Shown here in pieces: positions 1 to 5,354 of a stretch of DNA of 6,826 nt (position 1 is its first letter; each line of letters opens with the position of its first letter). Source of the DNA: Actinomycetota bacterium (GTDB taxonomy: Bacteria; Actinomycetota; Thermoleophilia; Solirubrobacterales; Solirubrobacteraceae); the NCBI GenBank assembly GCA_019348575.1, contig JAHWJE010000085.1, positions 1 through 6,826 on the forward strand, in the 5' to 3' direction. The notes below the pieces were generated by a model, which had not been told where the DNA came from, did no database searches, and saw only the letters and a list, made by a program, of their open reading frames with translations. The position numbers and the translations under genes were made by a program.

Positions 1-233
1 GCCGCTGGCCACGCGGCGCGCAGAGCGACCTGCTCGAGGCCTACGGGCGCGTCGAGGCGTCCGTGCTGCTGCTGTGGGCCGACAGCGACCGCTACCACCC
101 GTTGGCGGGCGCCGAAGAGGCGCTCGACCTGCTGCCCGACGCGCAGCTGCGCGTCCTGCCGGGAACCGGCTTTCTTATCGCCTACGACGACCCCGTGGGC
201 GCCGCGCGCGAGCTGACGGCGTTCTGCCTGTGA
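1..233 (+). CDS. Alpha/beta-hydrolase-like protein, C-terminal fragment
   Basis: Only the last 76 residues are visible (codons from base 3; TGA at 231-233); the start lies left of the window. The visible part fits the C-terminal end of an alpha/beta-hydrolase fold. A hydrophobic strand LLLWADSD leads into the usual acid-residue turn (Asp in W-A-D-S-D, followed by H-P). A helix and the strand LRVLPGTG come next, then a D-D-P turn and a final helix ending in F-C-L. In active members the strand ends in Gly-His, the histidine being the catalytic base; here the matching position reads Gly-Phe (PGTGFLIAY). The protein may therefore be a non-catalytic member, or the histidine may sit elsewhere. The family call rests on pattern only and the substrate is unknown. 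It converges on lepB across a repeat-bearing gap. Confidence 0.6.
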   Translation, partial: RWPRGAQSDLLEAYGRVEASVLLLWADSDRYHPLAGAEEALDLLPDAQLRVLPGTGFLIAYDDPVGAARELTAFCL

Positions 234-263
234 CGCTCGTCGCGTGAAGAAGCGCCCTCGCCG

Positions 264-330
264 CGTGCGGCGCCGTCAGCCAGAGCCGTGTCGCGAACGT
301 GTTCGCATAGAGCACTCACACGACACGCCG
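264..330. repeat. Dyad-containing direct repeat, unit 1
   Basis: This 67-base unit matches unit 2 (338-403) except for three substitutions and one single-base gap. It has two levels of symmetry. An outer 7-base inverted repeat pairs CGTGTCG (287-293) with CGACACG (321-327). Nested inside is a perfect 14-base near-palindrome, GCGAACGTGTTCGC (293-306). Transcribed from either strand it could fold into a stem closing over a small inner hairpin. Placement between two converging 3' ends suits a bidirectional transcription-end structure, a REP-like dispersed element or a protein binding site; the sequence alone does not choose. Confidence 0.8.
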
Positions 331-346
331 CACCGACCGTGCGGCG
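326..346. terminator. GC-rich hairpin at the repeat junction
   Basis: The stem CGCCGCAC (326-333) pairs perfectly with GTGCGGCG (339-346) around the 5-base loop CGACC. It is formed from the end of repeat unit 1, the 7-base spacer and the start of unit 2, and it shares bases 326-327 with the outer stem of unit 1, so the two structures compete. It lies downstream of both converging genes. No U-tract follows on either strand, so termination is inferred only from strength and position; high-GC actinobacteria often have such tail-less hairpins. Confidence 0.4.
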
Positions 347-403
347 CGGTCAGCCGAGCCGTGTCGCAAACGTGTTCGCATAGAGCACTCAGACGACACG
401 CCG
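338..403. repeat. Dyad-containing direct repeat, unit 2
   Basis: This is the second copy of the unit at 264-330, in the same orientation, 73-74 bases downstream. The outer stem is unchanged (CGTGTCG 360-366, CGACACG 394-400). The inner palindrome carries one substitution (GCAAAC instead of GCGAAC at 366-371), so one inner pair is lost. The other differences lie in the loop (C to G), at the left edge (C to G), and in a one-base deletion next to the GTCAGCC segment. Conservation of the outer stem alongside changes elsewhere hints that the stem matters, but two copies are too few to be sure. Confidence 0.8.
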
Positions 404-563
404 TGGTCGAGCGGACGCACTCCACCCGTGCCCGCAAGTGACCGCCCCGACGCACGTGCTGTCGCTCCTTCATCGATCCCGTTCGCAAGCGCCCCGCACC
501 CGACACCGTGGCCGGAGCTGCCACCGCACCGCCGCGCCACCGCCGCGGCCACGCGAACAGCCC

Positions 564-1190
564 CTACGCCCCGCCGACGCGATCGGGCGGCCAGAACGAC
601 GCGACCGCGCGGCCGATGATCTGGCTGCGCGGGACCGGACCCCAGTAGCGGCTGTCGTCGGAGTTGCCGCGGTTGTCGCCCATCAGGAAGTAGTGGCCCG
701 CGGGGATTGCGACGGCCTCGAGGTCGCATGCCGGCCCCCGGCCGCACGGCGCGGCGAACGGCTCGCGCAAGCGCACGCCGTTACGGATCACGTGGCCGTC
801 GCGGACGGCGATCCGGTCGCCGGGCATGCCGACGACGCGCTTGATGAACGCCTGGCGCCCCACGCCGGCCGTCGGCCGCGAGCAGGAGCGCCGGCTGAGC
901 GGCCCGCCGTCGTAGGACGGTCCCTCGCCGGCGATCCCGCACTGGCCGCCGTCGCTCTCCGCGCCGCTGGGCGGCCTGAAGACCGTGATGTCGCCGAGCT
1001 TCGGGTCGGCGCCGACGCGGTGCGAGAAGCGGTCGACGAGCACGCGCTGCCCGACCTCGAGCGTCGGCGCCATCGACGGCGTCGGGATGACGTACGGCTT
1101 GACCGCGTAGGCCTGGATGGCGAGCGCGAAGAACAGCGCGCTGGCGAGGATGACGACGAGCTCGCCGAACGAGCGCAGGCTGCGGCGCAT
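564..1190 (-). CDS. lepB: Type I signal peptidase
   Basis: This membrane serine protease (208 aa) removes signal peptides from exported proteins at the outer face of the cytoplasmic membrane. One N-terminal transmembrane segment lies at about residues 9-30. It is followed by the nucleophile box P-T-P-S-M-A-P-T-L (Ser39), the general-base box F-I-K-R-V-V-G-M-P-G-D (Lys117), and the late signature MGDNRGNSDDSRYWGPV at about 170-186. The ATG at 1188-1190 is preferred because AGGG (1198-1201) sits 7 bases upstream; a TTG two codons earlier would lie only one base from that site. Between the Ser and Lys boxes is a roughly 40-residue Gly/Ser/Arg-rich insert with two cysteines (about 84 and 103), and a second pair lies at about 149 and 155, possibly disulfides outside the cell. 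It follows fumC by 39 bases on the same strand with no clear hairpin between, so shared transcription is likely. Confidence 0.95.
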   Translation of the reverse strand: MRRSLRSFGELVVILASALFFALAIQAYAVKPYVIPTPSMAPTLEVGQRVLVDRFSHRVGADPKLGDITVFRPPSGAESDGGQCGIAGEGPSYDGGPLSRRSCSRPTAGVGRQAFIKRVVGMPGDRIAVRDGHVIRNGVRLREPFAAPCGRGPACDLEAVAIPAGHYFLMGDNRGNSDDSRYWGPVPRSQIIGRAVASFWPPDRVGGA

Positions 1191-1197
1191 GCTCAAA

Positions 1198-1201
1198 CCC
1201 T
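1198..1201 (-). promoter_or_regulatory. Ribosome binding site of lepB
   Basis: AGGG on the minus strand, 7 bases before the ATG at 1190. It favours this ATG over the in-frame TTG at 1196, which would sit almost on top of it. Confidence 0.5.
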
Positions 1202-1229
1202 AGCCGCGCCAGATCAGAGAAGCGTAAGC

Positions 1230-2555
1230 TCAGGCCGCCGAGCCGCGCGCCATCCTGCGCAGGTTCATCGCCTCGTCGTATGTCGCCTCGTCGACCCCGT
1301 GCTCGAGCGCGACCTCGCGCAGCATGCGGCCCGAGGTCGCGGCCTCCTTGACGATCGCGCCGGCCTTGTCGTAGCCGATGTACGGGTTCAGCGCCGTCGC
1401 GGCGGCGAGCGTCGCCTCGGCCGAGCGCCGGCAGCCGTCGAGGTTGGCCTCGATCCCCAGCACGCACTTGTCGGCGAAGAGGCGGCTCGTCGTGGAGAGC
1501 AGGTGGATCGATCCCAGCAGGTTGCGCGCGATCAGCGGGATGCGGACGTTGAGCTCGAAGTTGCCCTGCAGGCCGCCGATCGTGATCGCCGTGTCGTTGC
1601 CGATCACCTGCGCGCCGACCTGCAGCACGACCTCGGGGATCACCGGGTTGACCTTGCCGGGCATGATCGAGGAGCCCTTCTGCAGCTCGGGCAGGAGGAT
1701 CTCCCCGATCCCCGCGCGCGGGCCGGAGCCCATCAGCGCGAGGTCCTGCGCGATCTTCGTGAGCGAGACCGCGACGACCTTCAGCGCGCCCGACAGCTCG
1801 ACGAGCGCGTCGCGGTTGGCCTGCGCCTCGAACGGGTCCTCAGGAGGCGAGATCTCGAGGCCGCTGGACTCGCTCAATCGTGCGCGCACGCGCTCGGCGA
1901 ACTCGGGATGCGTATTGAGCCCGGTGCCGACCGCGGTGCCGCCAAGCGGGATCTGGGCGACCTGCGGCAGCGCGTTTCGGACGCGTCGCGCGCCGAGGCG
2001 CAGCTGCGCGGCGTAGCCGGCGAACTCCTGGCCGAGCGTCACGGGCACGGCGTCCATCAGGTGCGTGCGGCCGGACTTCACGACGTCCTCGAACTCGTCG
2101 GCCTTCGCGGCGAACGCGGCCTCGAGGTGCTCGAGCGCCGGCAGCAGCGTGTTCGTCGCCTCGTCGAGCGCGGCGAGGTGGACGGCGCTGGGGAACACGT
2201 CGTTGGACGACTGGCCCATGTTGACGTGGTCGTTGGGATGGGCGCCCCCGCCGGCGAGGTTCGCGATCACCTCGTTGGCGTTCATGTTCGTCGACGTTCC
2301 CGAGCCGGTCTGGAAGACGTCGATCGGGAACTGCTCGTCGTGCTCGCCGGCGGCGATCTCGTCGGCGGCCCGGCCGATCCGCTCGGCCAGCTCGCCGTCG
2401 AGCTTGCCGAGGTCGGCGTTGACGCGCGCGGCGGCGCCCTTGATCGCCGCAAGCCAGCGCACGACGCTGACCGGCACACGCTCGCCCGAGACGGGGAAGT
2501 TCTCGACCGCCTTGGCTGTCTCGCCGCCCCACAGCTGCCGGTCGGCCACGCTCAT
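1230..2555 (-). CDS. fumC: Fumarate hydratase, class II
   Basis: This enzyme (441 aa) reversibly hydrates fumarate to L-malate in the TCA cycle, as a cytoplasmic homotetramer without an iron-sulfur cluster. All three conserved superfamily regions are present: GSGTSTNMNANEV (84-96) with HPNDHVNMGQSSNDVFP (106-122); SGRTHLMDAVPVTLGQE (161-177) with the active-site His165; and the signature GSSIMPGKVNP (294-304), holding the catalytic loop Ser295 plus Lys301 and Asn303. Residues F-Q-T-G-S-G, G-G-T-A-V-G-T-G and E-L-N-V-R-I-P favour fumarase over aspartase, although P-V-I-P-E-V-V after the signature is a variant shared with aspartases. The ATG is backed by GGAGG (2565-2569) 9 bases upstream, and no ATG, GTG or TTG lies further upstream in frame. 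The protein thus starts close to the W-G-G-E-T segment and lacks the usual first 15-20 residues. Neighbours are an exported glycosidase upstream (85 bases) and lepB downstream (39 bases). Confidence 0.95.
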   Translation of the reverse strand: MSVADRQLWGGETAKAVENFPVSGERVPVSVVRWLAAIKGAAARVNADLGKLDGELAERIGRAADEIAAGEHDEQFPIDVFQTGSGTSTNMNANEVIANLAGGGAHPNDHVNMGQSSNDVFPSAVHLAALDEATNTLLPALEHLEAAFAAKADEFEDVVKSGRTHLMDAVPVTLGQEFAGYAAQLRLGARRVRNALPQVAQIPLGGTAVGTGLNTHPEFAERVRARLSESSGLEISPPEDPFEAQANRDALVELSGALKVVAVSLTKIAQDLALMGSGPRAGIGEILLPELQKGSSIMPGKVNPVIPEVVLQVGAQVIGNDTAITIGGLQGNFELNVRIPLIARNLLGSIHLLSTTSRLFADKCVLGIEANLDGCRRSAEATLAAATALNPYIGYDKAGAIVKEAATSGRMLREVALEHGVDEATYDEAMNLRRMARGSAA

Positions 2556-2564
2556 CTCGCCCGT

Positions 2565-2569
2565 CCTCC
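2565..2569 (-). promoter_or_regulatory. Ribosome binding site of fumC
   Basis: GGAGG on the minus strand, 9 bases before the ATG at 2555. It decides the start of a protein whose N-terminus is shorter than usual for the family. Confidence 0.6.
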
Positions 2570-2570
2570 G

Positions 2571-2592
2571 CGATCGCAGGTCATCGATCGCA
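2571..2592. repeat. Short direct repeat in the fumC leader
   Basis: The octamer CGATCGCA occurs at 2571-2578 and again at 2585-2592, 14 bases apart, directly upstream of the fumC ribosome binding site. It could be an operator-like pair or simply reflect the abundance of CGATCG in this genome. No promoter hexamers are clear beside it. Confidence 0.3.
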
Positions 2593-2623
2593 ACGCTAGC
2601 GGTTCGCGGTCTCGCGCTACGAG

Positions 2624-2637
2624 CGCCGCAAGCGGCG
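2624..2637 (-). terminator. Stem-loop just after the glycoside hydrolase stop
   Basis: CGCCGC and GCGGCG (2624-2629 and 2632-2637) form a 14-base dyad with a 2-base centre, starting 3 bases past the glycosidase stop codon. In RNA the loop would open to four bases and leave a 5-pair stem. There is no U-tract. It could mark the end of the glycosidase transcript and separate it from fumC, but the stem is short. Confidence 0.3.
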
Positions 2638-2640
2638 ATG

Positions 2641-4575
2641 TCAGCGGCCTTCGGCGGCGGCCTGCGCCGCGAAGCGCCCGCTGACGACCTTCACCGAAGG
2701 CTTGGCGGCGTTGCGCACGTCGAACAGCCCCTTCTGGTTCAGCCCGCGCACGAGCTTGATGTCGGGCACCTGGGTCTTGATCGACCCGCCGTAGAACGTC
2801 GGCGCCACCGCGAAGTCGCGCAGGTTCCAGACGAGCGCGCCGGCGAGGTTCGGGATCGAGGCGTACGTCGAGAGGTGCACGTCGAGCAGATGCGCCTGGA
2901 ACGCGTAGCCGCCGGGCTTCGTCGTGGCGTTGCGCCCGTTGGCCTCGGCGCCGAACTCGGTCACCGCGATGACCTTGCGGGGGAAGACGGCGCGCAGCTG
3001 CGCCAGGCGCGTGCGGATCATGCTGCGCAGCCGAGCTGCCGGGGCGTGCGTCGCCTCGTACCAGCCGATGTAGTTCGTCCAGCCGATCATGTCGATGTCG
3101 CTGTAGATGCGCGACATCCTGCGCGGCGGGTGCGCGCCCCAGATGTCGAGCGCCACGGGGCGGCTGGGATCGGTCCGGTGAAGCTCCTCGGCCATCGAGT
3201 CGATGTAGGGGATCTGGCCCGCGGGGTGACCGTCGCCGGCGATCTCGTTGGCGAGGTTCCACGTGATGATCGACGGGTGCATCTGGGTCTGGCGCAACGT
3301 CGTTCGCACCCGGTCCTTGGCGATCCTGACGCGCCGCGCGCCGCGCGAGGTCCACGCGCCGGGCGCGTCCGTCGGCCCGATCCCCTGCCAGATCATGATC
3401 CCGGCGGCGTCGAGGCGCTCCAGCAGGCCCGGGTCCAGCGGGTGCTGGCTGCGCGTCGCGTTGGCGTCGATCGACTTGAGCTGCTCGACCAGCCGGTCCT
3501 GGTCGGCCGGTCGCAGGGCGTCGCCGCGGCCGAAGGCGTCCTCGTGGATCGAGGCCCCGCGCAGCCGCACCGGCGCGCCGTTGAGCAGTAGGCGGCTGCC
3601 CTCGGCCTTGACCTCGCGCAACCCGACGCGGGCGCGGTACGTCGCCTCGCCCGGGACCTCGAGCGCGAGCTCCCAGAGATTCGGCGAGCCCGGCGCCCAC
3701 AGCTCGGGGTCGTCTACGCGCACGGACGTCTGCAGCACCTGCGTCTGCTCGTTGGCGATCGGCGTGGCCGGGAACTCGAAGTCGACCTTCCGGTCGCCGC
3801 GGCTGAGCGTGCCCTTCACGCCGAGCGCGCGCGGCGCGGCGTTGTTGTGCACGTGCACGGTCATGTGGACGAGCGCGGCGCCGCGGGTCAGGCGCGTGCG
3901 CAGCGTCGGGTGCAGCAGCTCGCTCGGGCCGATCCGGCGGATGCTGACGCCGCGGTTGATGCCGCCGAAGTTGAACCACAGGCGATGCCAGCCGTCGCGC
4001 TTCATCGCCATCGGTCCGCGATAGTCGGCGCGCACGACGAGCGTGTGGCGCGTGCCGGCGGTCAGGAACGTCTTGGTCTCGAAGGGCAGGTACTCGCCGG
4101 TGTGCGTGGCGACGCGCTTGCCGTCGATGAAGACCTGCGCCTTGTGGTTGACCGACTCGAAGCGAATCGCGTAGGTGCCGTCGACGGGAACGGTGAGCCC
4201 CGTCCGGTACCAGGCGACCGTGCCGCGGAAGTAGGCGATCCCGCGCCGGCCGCTGATCTTCGTCGCGTCGGGCACGTATGGCACGCGGATCAGCTCGCCG
4301 CCGAACCTCCCCGCCTGGAAGCCCTTGTCCAGGCCCTCGTCCTCGCGGTCACGGCGAACGCGCCACAGGCCGTCGAGCTGCGCGCGATCGCCCGGTCCGG
4401 CGTAGATCGTCGGGGCGCCGCCGTGCGGAGCGAGCACGACCGGCGTGGGCGCCGCCTCGGATTCGGCCGAGGAGACCATTGTCAGGACGCCGGCGAGGAC
4501 GGCGACGAGCGCGCAGAGAGCAGCGATCGCGGCCCGCATCCTCAGACTTGTCATCCGATCCCGTCCATCTGTCAC
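2641..4575 (-). CDS. Exported glycoside hydrolase family 2, beta-glucuronidase-like
   Basis: This is a probable retaining exo-beta-glycosidase (644 aa) acting outside the membrane. A short Arg-containing N-region precedes a hydrophobic segment (about 15-37) followed by S-A-E-S-E-A-A-P, so it is a signal peptide or anchor; the cysteine there has no proper lipobox. The sugar-binding jelly-roll begins at LDGLW (67-71). An Ig-like domain covers about 230-330, and the TIM barrel about 335-630. The likely acid/base is Glu444 (WNLANE) and the nucleophile Glu540 (VTEFG). Other barrel motifs are RSQHP (375-379), NYIGWY (501-506) and N-Q-K-G (613-616). An N-x-K motif and N-x-Y-x-G-W-Y are hallmarks of beta-glucuronidases such as E. 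coli UidA, so I lean to that activity over beta-galactosidase. GTG at 4573-4575 is chosen because AGGAG lies 6 bases upstream; TTG at 4605 and ATG at 4554 are alternatives. No transporter or sugar regulator is adjacent. Confidence 0.85.
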   Translation of the reverse strand: MTDGRDRMTSLRMRAAIAALCALVAVLAGVLTMVSSAESEAAPTPVVLAPHGGAPTIYAGPGDRAQLDGLWRVRRDREDEGLDKGFQAGRFGGELIRVPYVPDATKISGRRGIAYFRGTVAWYRTGLTVPVDGTYAIRFESVNHKAQVFIDGKRVATHTGEYLPFETKTFLTAGTRHTLVVRADYRGPMAMKRDGWHRLWFNFGGINRGVSIRRIGPSELLHPTLRTRLTRGAALVHMTVHVHNNAAPRALGVKGTLSRGDRKVDFEFPATPIANEQTQVLQTSVRVDDPELWAPGSPNLWELALEVPGEATYRARVGLREVKAEGSRLLLNGAPVRLRGASIHEDAFGRGDALRPADQDRLVEQLKSIDANATRSQHPLDPGLLERLDAAGIMIWQGIGPTDAPGAWTSRGARRVRIAKDRVRTTLRQTQMHPSIITWNLANEIAGDGHPAGQIPYIDSMAEELHRTDPSRPVALDIWGAHPPRRMSRIYSDIDMIGWTNYIGWYEATHAPAARLRSMIRTRLAQLRAVFPRKVIAVTEFGAEANGRNATTKPGGYAFQAHLLDVHLSTYASIPNLAGALVWNLRDFAVAPTFYGGSIKTQVPDIKLVRGLNQKGLFDVRNAAKPSVKVVSGRFAAQAAAEGR

Positions 4576-4581
4576 CTCGTG

Positions 4582-4586
4582 CTCCT
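4582..4586 (-). promoter_or_regulatory. Ribosome binding site of the glycoside hydrolase
   Basis: AGGAG on the minus strand, 6 bases before the GTG at 4575. It lies inside the longer frame that begins at TTG 4605, and so argues for the GTG as the true start. Confidence 0.6.
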
Positions 4587-4712
4587 GCGGCCGCAGTACG
4601 CACAAAGCGGCGCAGCGGGCGGTGGACGACCGTGCCGCTCGAACTCGAGCGACGCGCAGAATGTAGCGTTCCCGAGCACCGCGTACGCCGCCGGTATGGC
4701 GGCGCTCGACGC

Positions 4713-4717
4713 AGGAG
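4713..4717 (+). promoter_or_regulatory. Ribosome binding site pointing to an ATC start
   Basis: AGGAG followed after 7 bases by ATC at 4725-4727, the codon where the flavoprotein's homology begins. The spacing is ideal, yet the codon is not ATG, GTG or TTG. Confidence 0.6.
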
Positions 4718-4724
4718 CCTTCAG

Positions 4725-5303
4725 ATCGCCCGCCAGTACGACACGATCGACGAGCATCTCAGGAGCTGGATCGCGCGCCAGCCGCTGTTCTTCGTCGGCA
4801 GCGCGCCGCTGGCCGAGGACGGGCACGTGAACATCTCGCCGAAGGGCCCGATCGGGTCGTTGCGCGTGCTCGGACCGACGACGGTCGCATACCTGGACAT
4901 CTATGGCAGCGGCGCGGAGACGATCGCGCATCTGCGTGAGAACGGACGCATCGTGGTGATGCTGTGCGCGTTCTCCGGACCGCCGCGGATCGTGCGGCTG
5001 CACGGGCGCGGCGAGCTGCTGCGACCTGACGACGACGGCTTCGCTGCGCTGCTCGCGGAGGCCGCCTTCGAGGATCCCGCCATCCCCGAGGCCCGGCGCG
5101 CGATCGTTCGCGTCGACGTGACGCGGATCTCGGATTCCTGCGGCTACGGCGTGCCGCTCATGCAGTACGAGGGCCTGCGGCCGCACAGCACGCTGTCGGC
5201 GCAGAAGCGGCTGCGCACGCAGGGGCCCGAAGGCTACGCCGAGTTCGTCGCAGCGCGCAACGCGAGCAGCCTCGACGGGCTGCCGGCGGTCGACCCGCCG
5301 TAG
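4725..5303 (+). CDS. Pyridoxamine 5'-phosphate oxidase-fold flavoprotein
   Basis: A 192-residue protein of the FMN-binding split-barrel superfamily, cytoplasmic, most like uncharacterised 'pyridoxamine 5'-phosphate oxidase family' proteins of actinobacteria. Visible hallmarks are QYDTIDEHL near the N-terminus, FFVGSAPL leading into HVNISPKG (34-41), VAYLDIYGSGAETIAHLRENGR (54-75), CAFSGPPRIVRLHGRG (81-96) and SDSCGYGVPLM (136-146). In related proteins the second to fourth segments form the barrel and cofactor site. The substrate is unknown; true PdxH activity is unlikely given the different length and motifs. Homology begins at Ala-Arg-Gln-Tyr-Asp, and the codon just before is ATC with AGGAG 7 bases upstream. 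The only conventional upstream start seen nearby, GTG at 4632, would add 31 mostly Arg-rich residues that look non-coding. The gene is divergent from the glycosidase (149-base gap) and converges with the LysM gene (51-base gap). Confidence 0.85.
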   Translation: MARQYDTIDEHLRSWIARQPLFFVGSAPLAEDGHVNISPKGPIGSLRVLGPTTVAYLDIYGSGAETIAHLRENGRIVVMLCAFSGPPRIVRLHGRGELLRPDDDGFAALLAEAAFEDPAIPEARRAIVRVDVTRISDSCGYGVPLMQYEGLRPHSTLSAQKRLRTQGPEGYAEFVAARNASSLDGLPAVDPP

Positions 5304-5354
5304 CCGGCCGTCGCTGCGCTGGGCTGGACAGAAGCTCTCGCGCCGGGCGGGCGC

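Larger units (their letters stand above)
234..563. other. 330-base convergent intergenic region with paired repeats
   Basis: This stretch lies between the 3' ends of the hydrolase fragment (plus) and lepB (minus). Short open frames cross it on both strands, but they are rich in Arg, Pro and Ala, have no convincing ribosome binding site and resemble no family I know, so I call no gene. It holds a small dyad at 259-272 (CGCCGC, GT, GCGGCG), the two repeat units at 264-330 and 338-403, and a strong hairpin at 326-346. From 404 to 563 I see only GC-rich sequence with a weak stem (GTGGC 508-512 with GCCAC 520-524). No T-run suggests a classical intrinsic terminator on either strand. Confidence 0.7.

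Noticed and set aside
293..306. LexA/SOS box
   Set aside because: GCGAACGTGTTCGC resembles the GAAC-N4-GTTC box but has only two bases between the half-sites, and it sits between gene ends rather than at a promoter.
264..403. CRISPR array or integron attC sites
   Set aside because: There are only two units, with a 7-base spacer rather than unique spacers of 30 or so bases, and no cas genes or integrase. The AAC and GTT halves are adjacent rather than at the outer ends as in attC.
276..747. Short minus-strand frames running through the repeat region
   Set aside because: Low-complexity Arg-rich translations with no ribosome binding site. Their similarity to each other only reflects the DNA repeat, and one overlaps lepB in another frame.
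438..2684. A 748-codon open frame on the plus strand, antisense to lepB and fumC
   Set aside because: It is an Arg/Ala/Asp/Val-rich shadow caused by the GC bias of the genes on the other strand; it matches no family, while the antisense frames carry complete catalytic motifs.
4460..4540. Lipoprotein signal in the glycoside hydrolase
   Set aside because: The only cysteine in the hydrophobic segment is preceded by Ala-Ala-Leu and lies mid-helix, so it does not fit a lipobox.
4576..4724. Extracytoplasmic sigma-factor promoter (GGAAC motif on the minus strand near 4670)
   Set aside because: A GGAAC is present, but the nearest GTC is about 14 bases away, shorter than usual, and no other support exists; no promoter is called in this divergent gap.
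5304..5354. Terminator between the flavoprotein and LysM genes
   Set aside because: The 51-base convergent gap has no stem longer than four or five pairs and no T-run.
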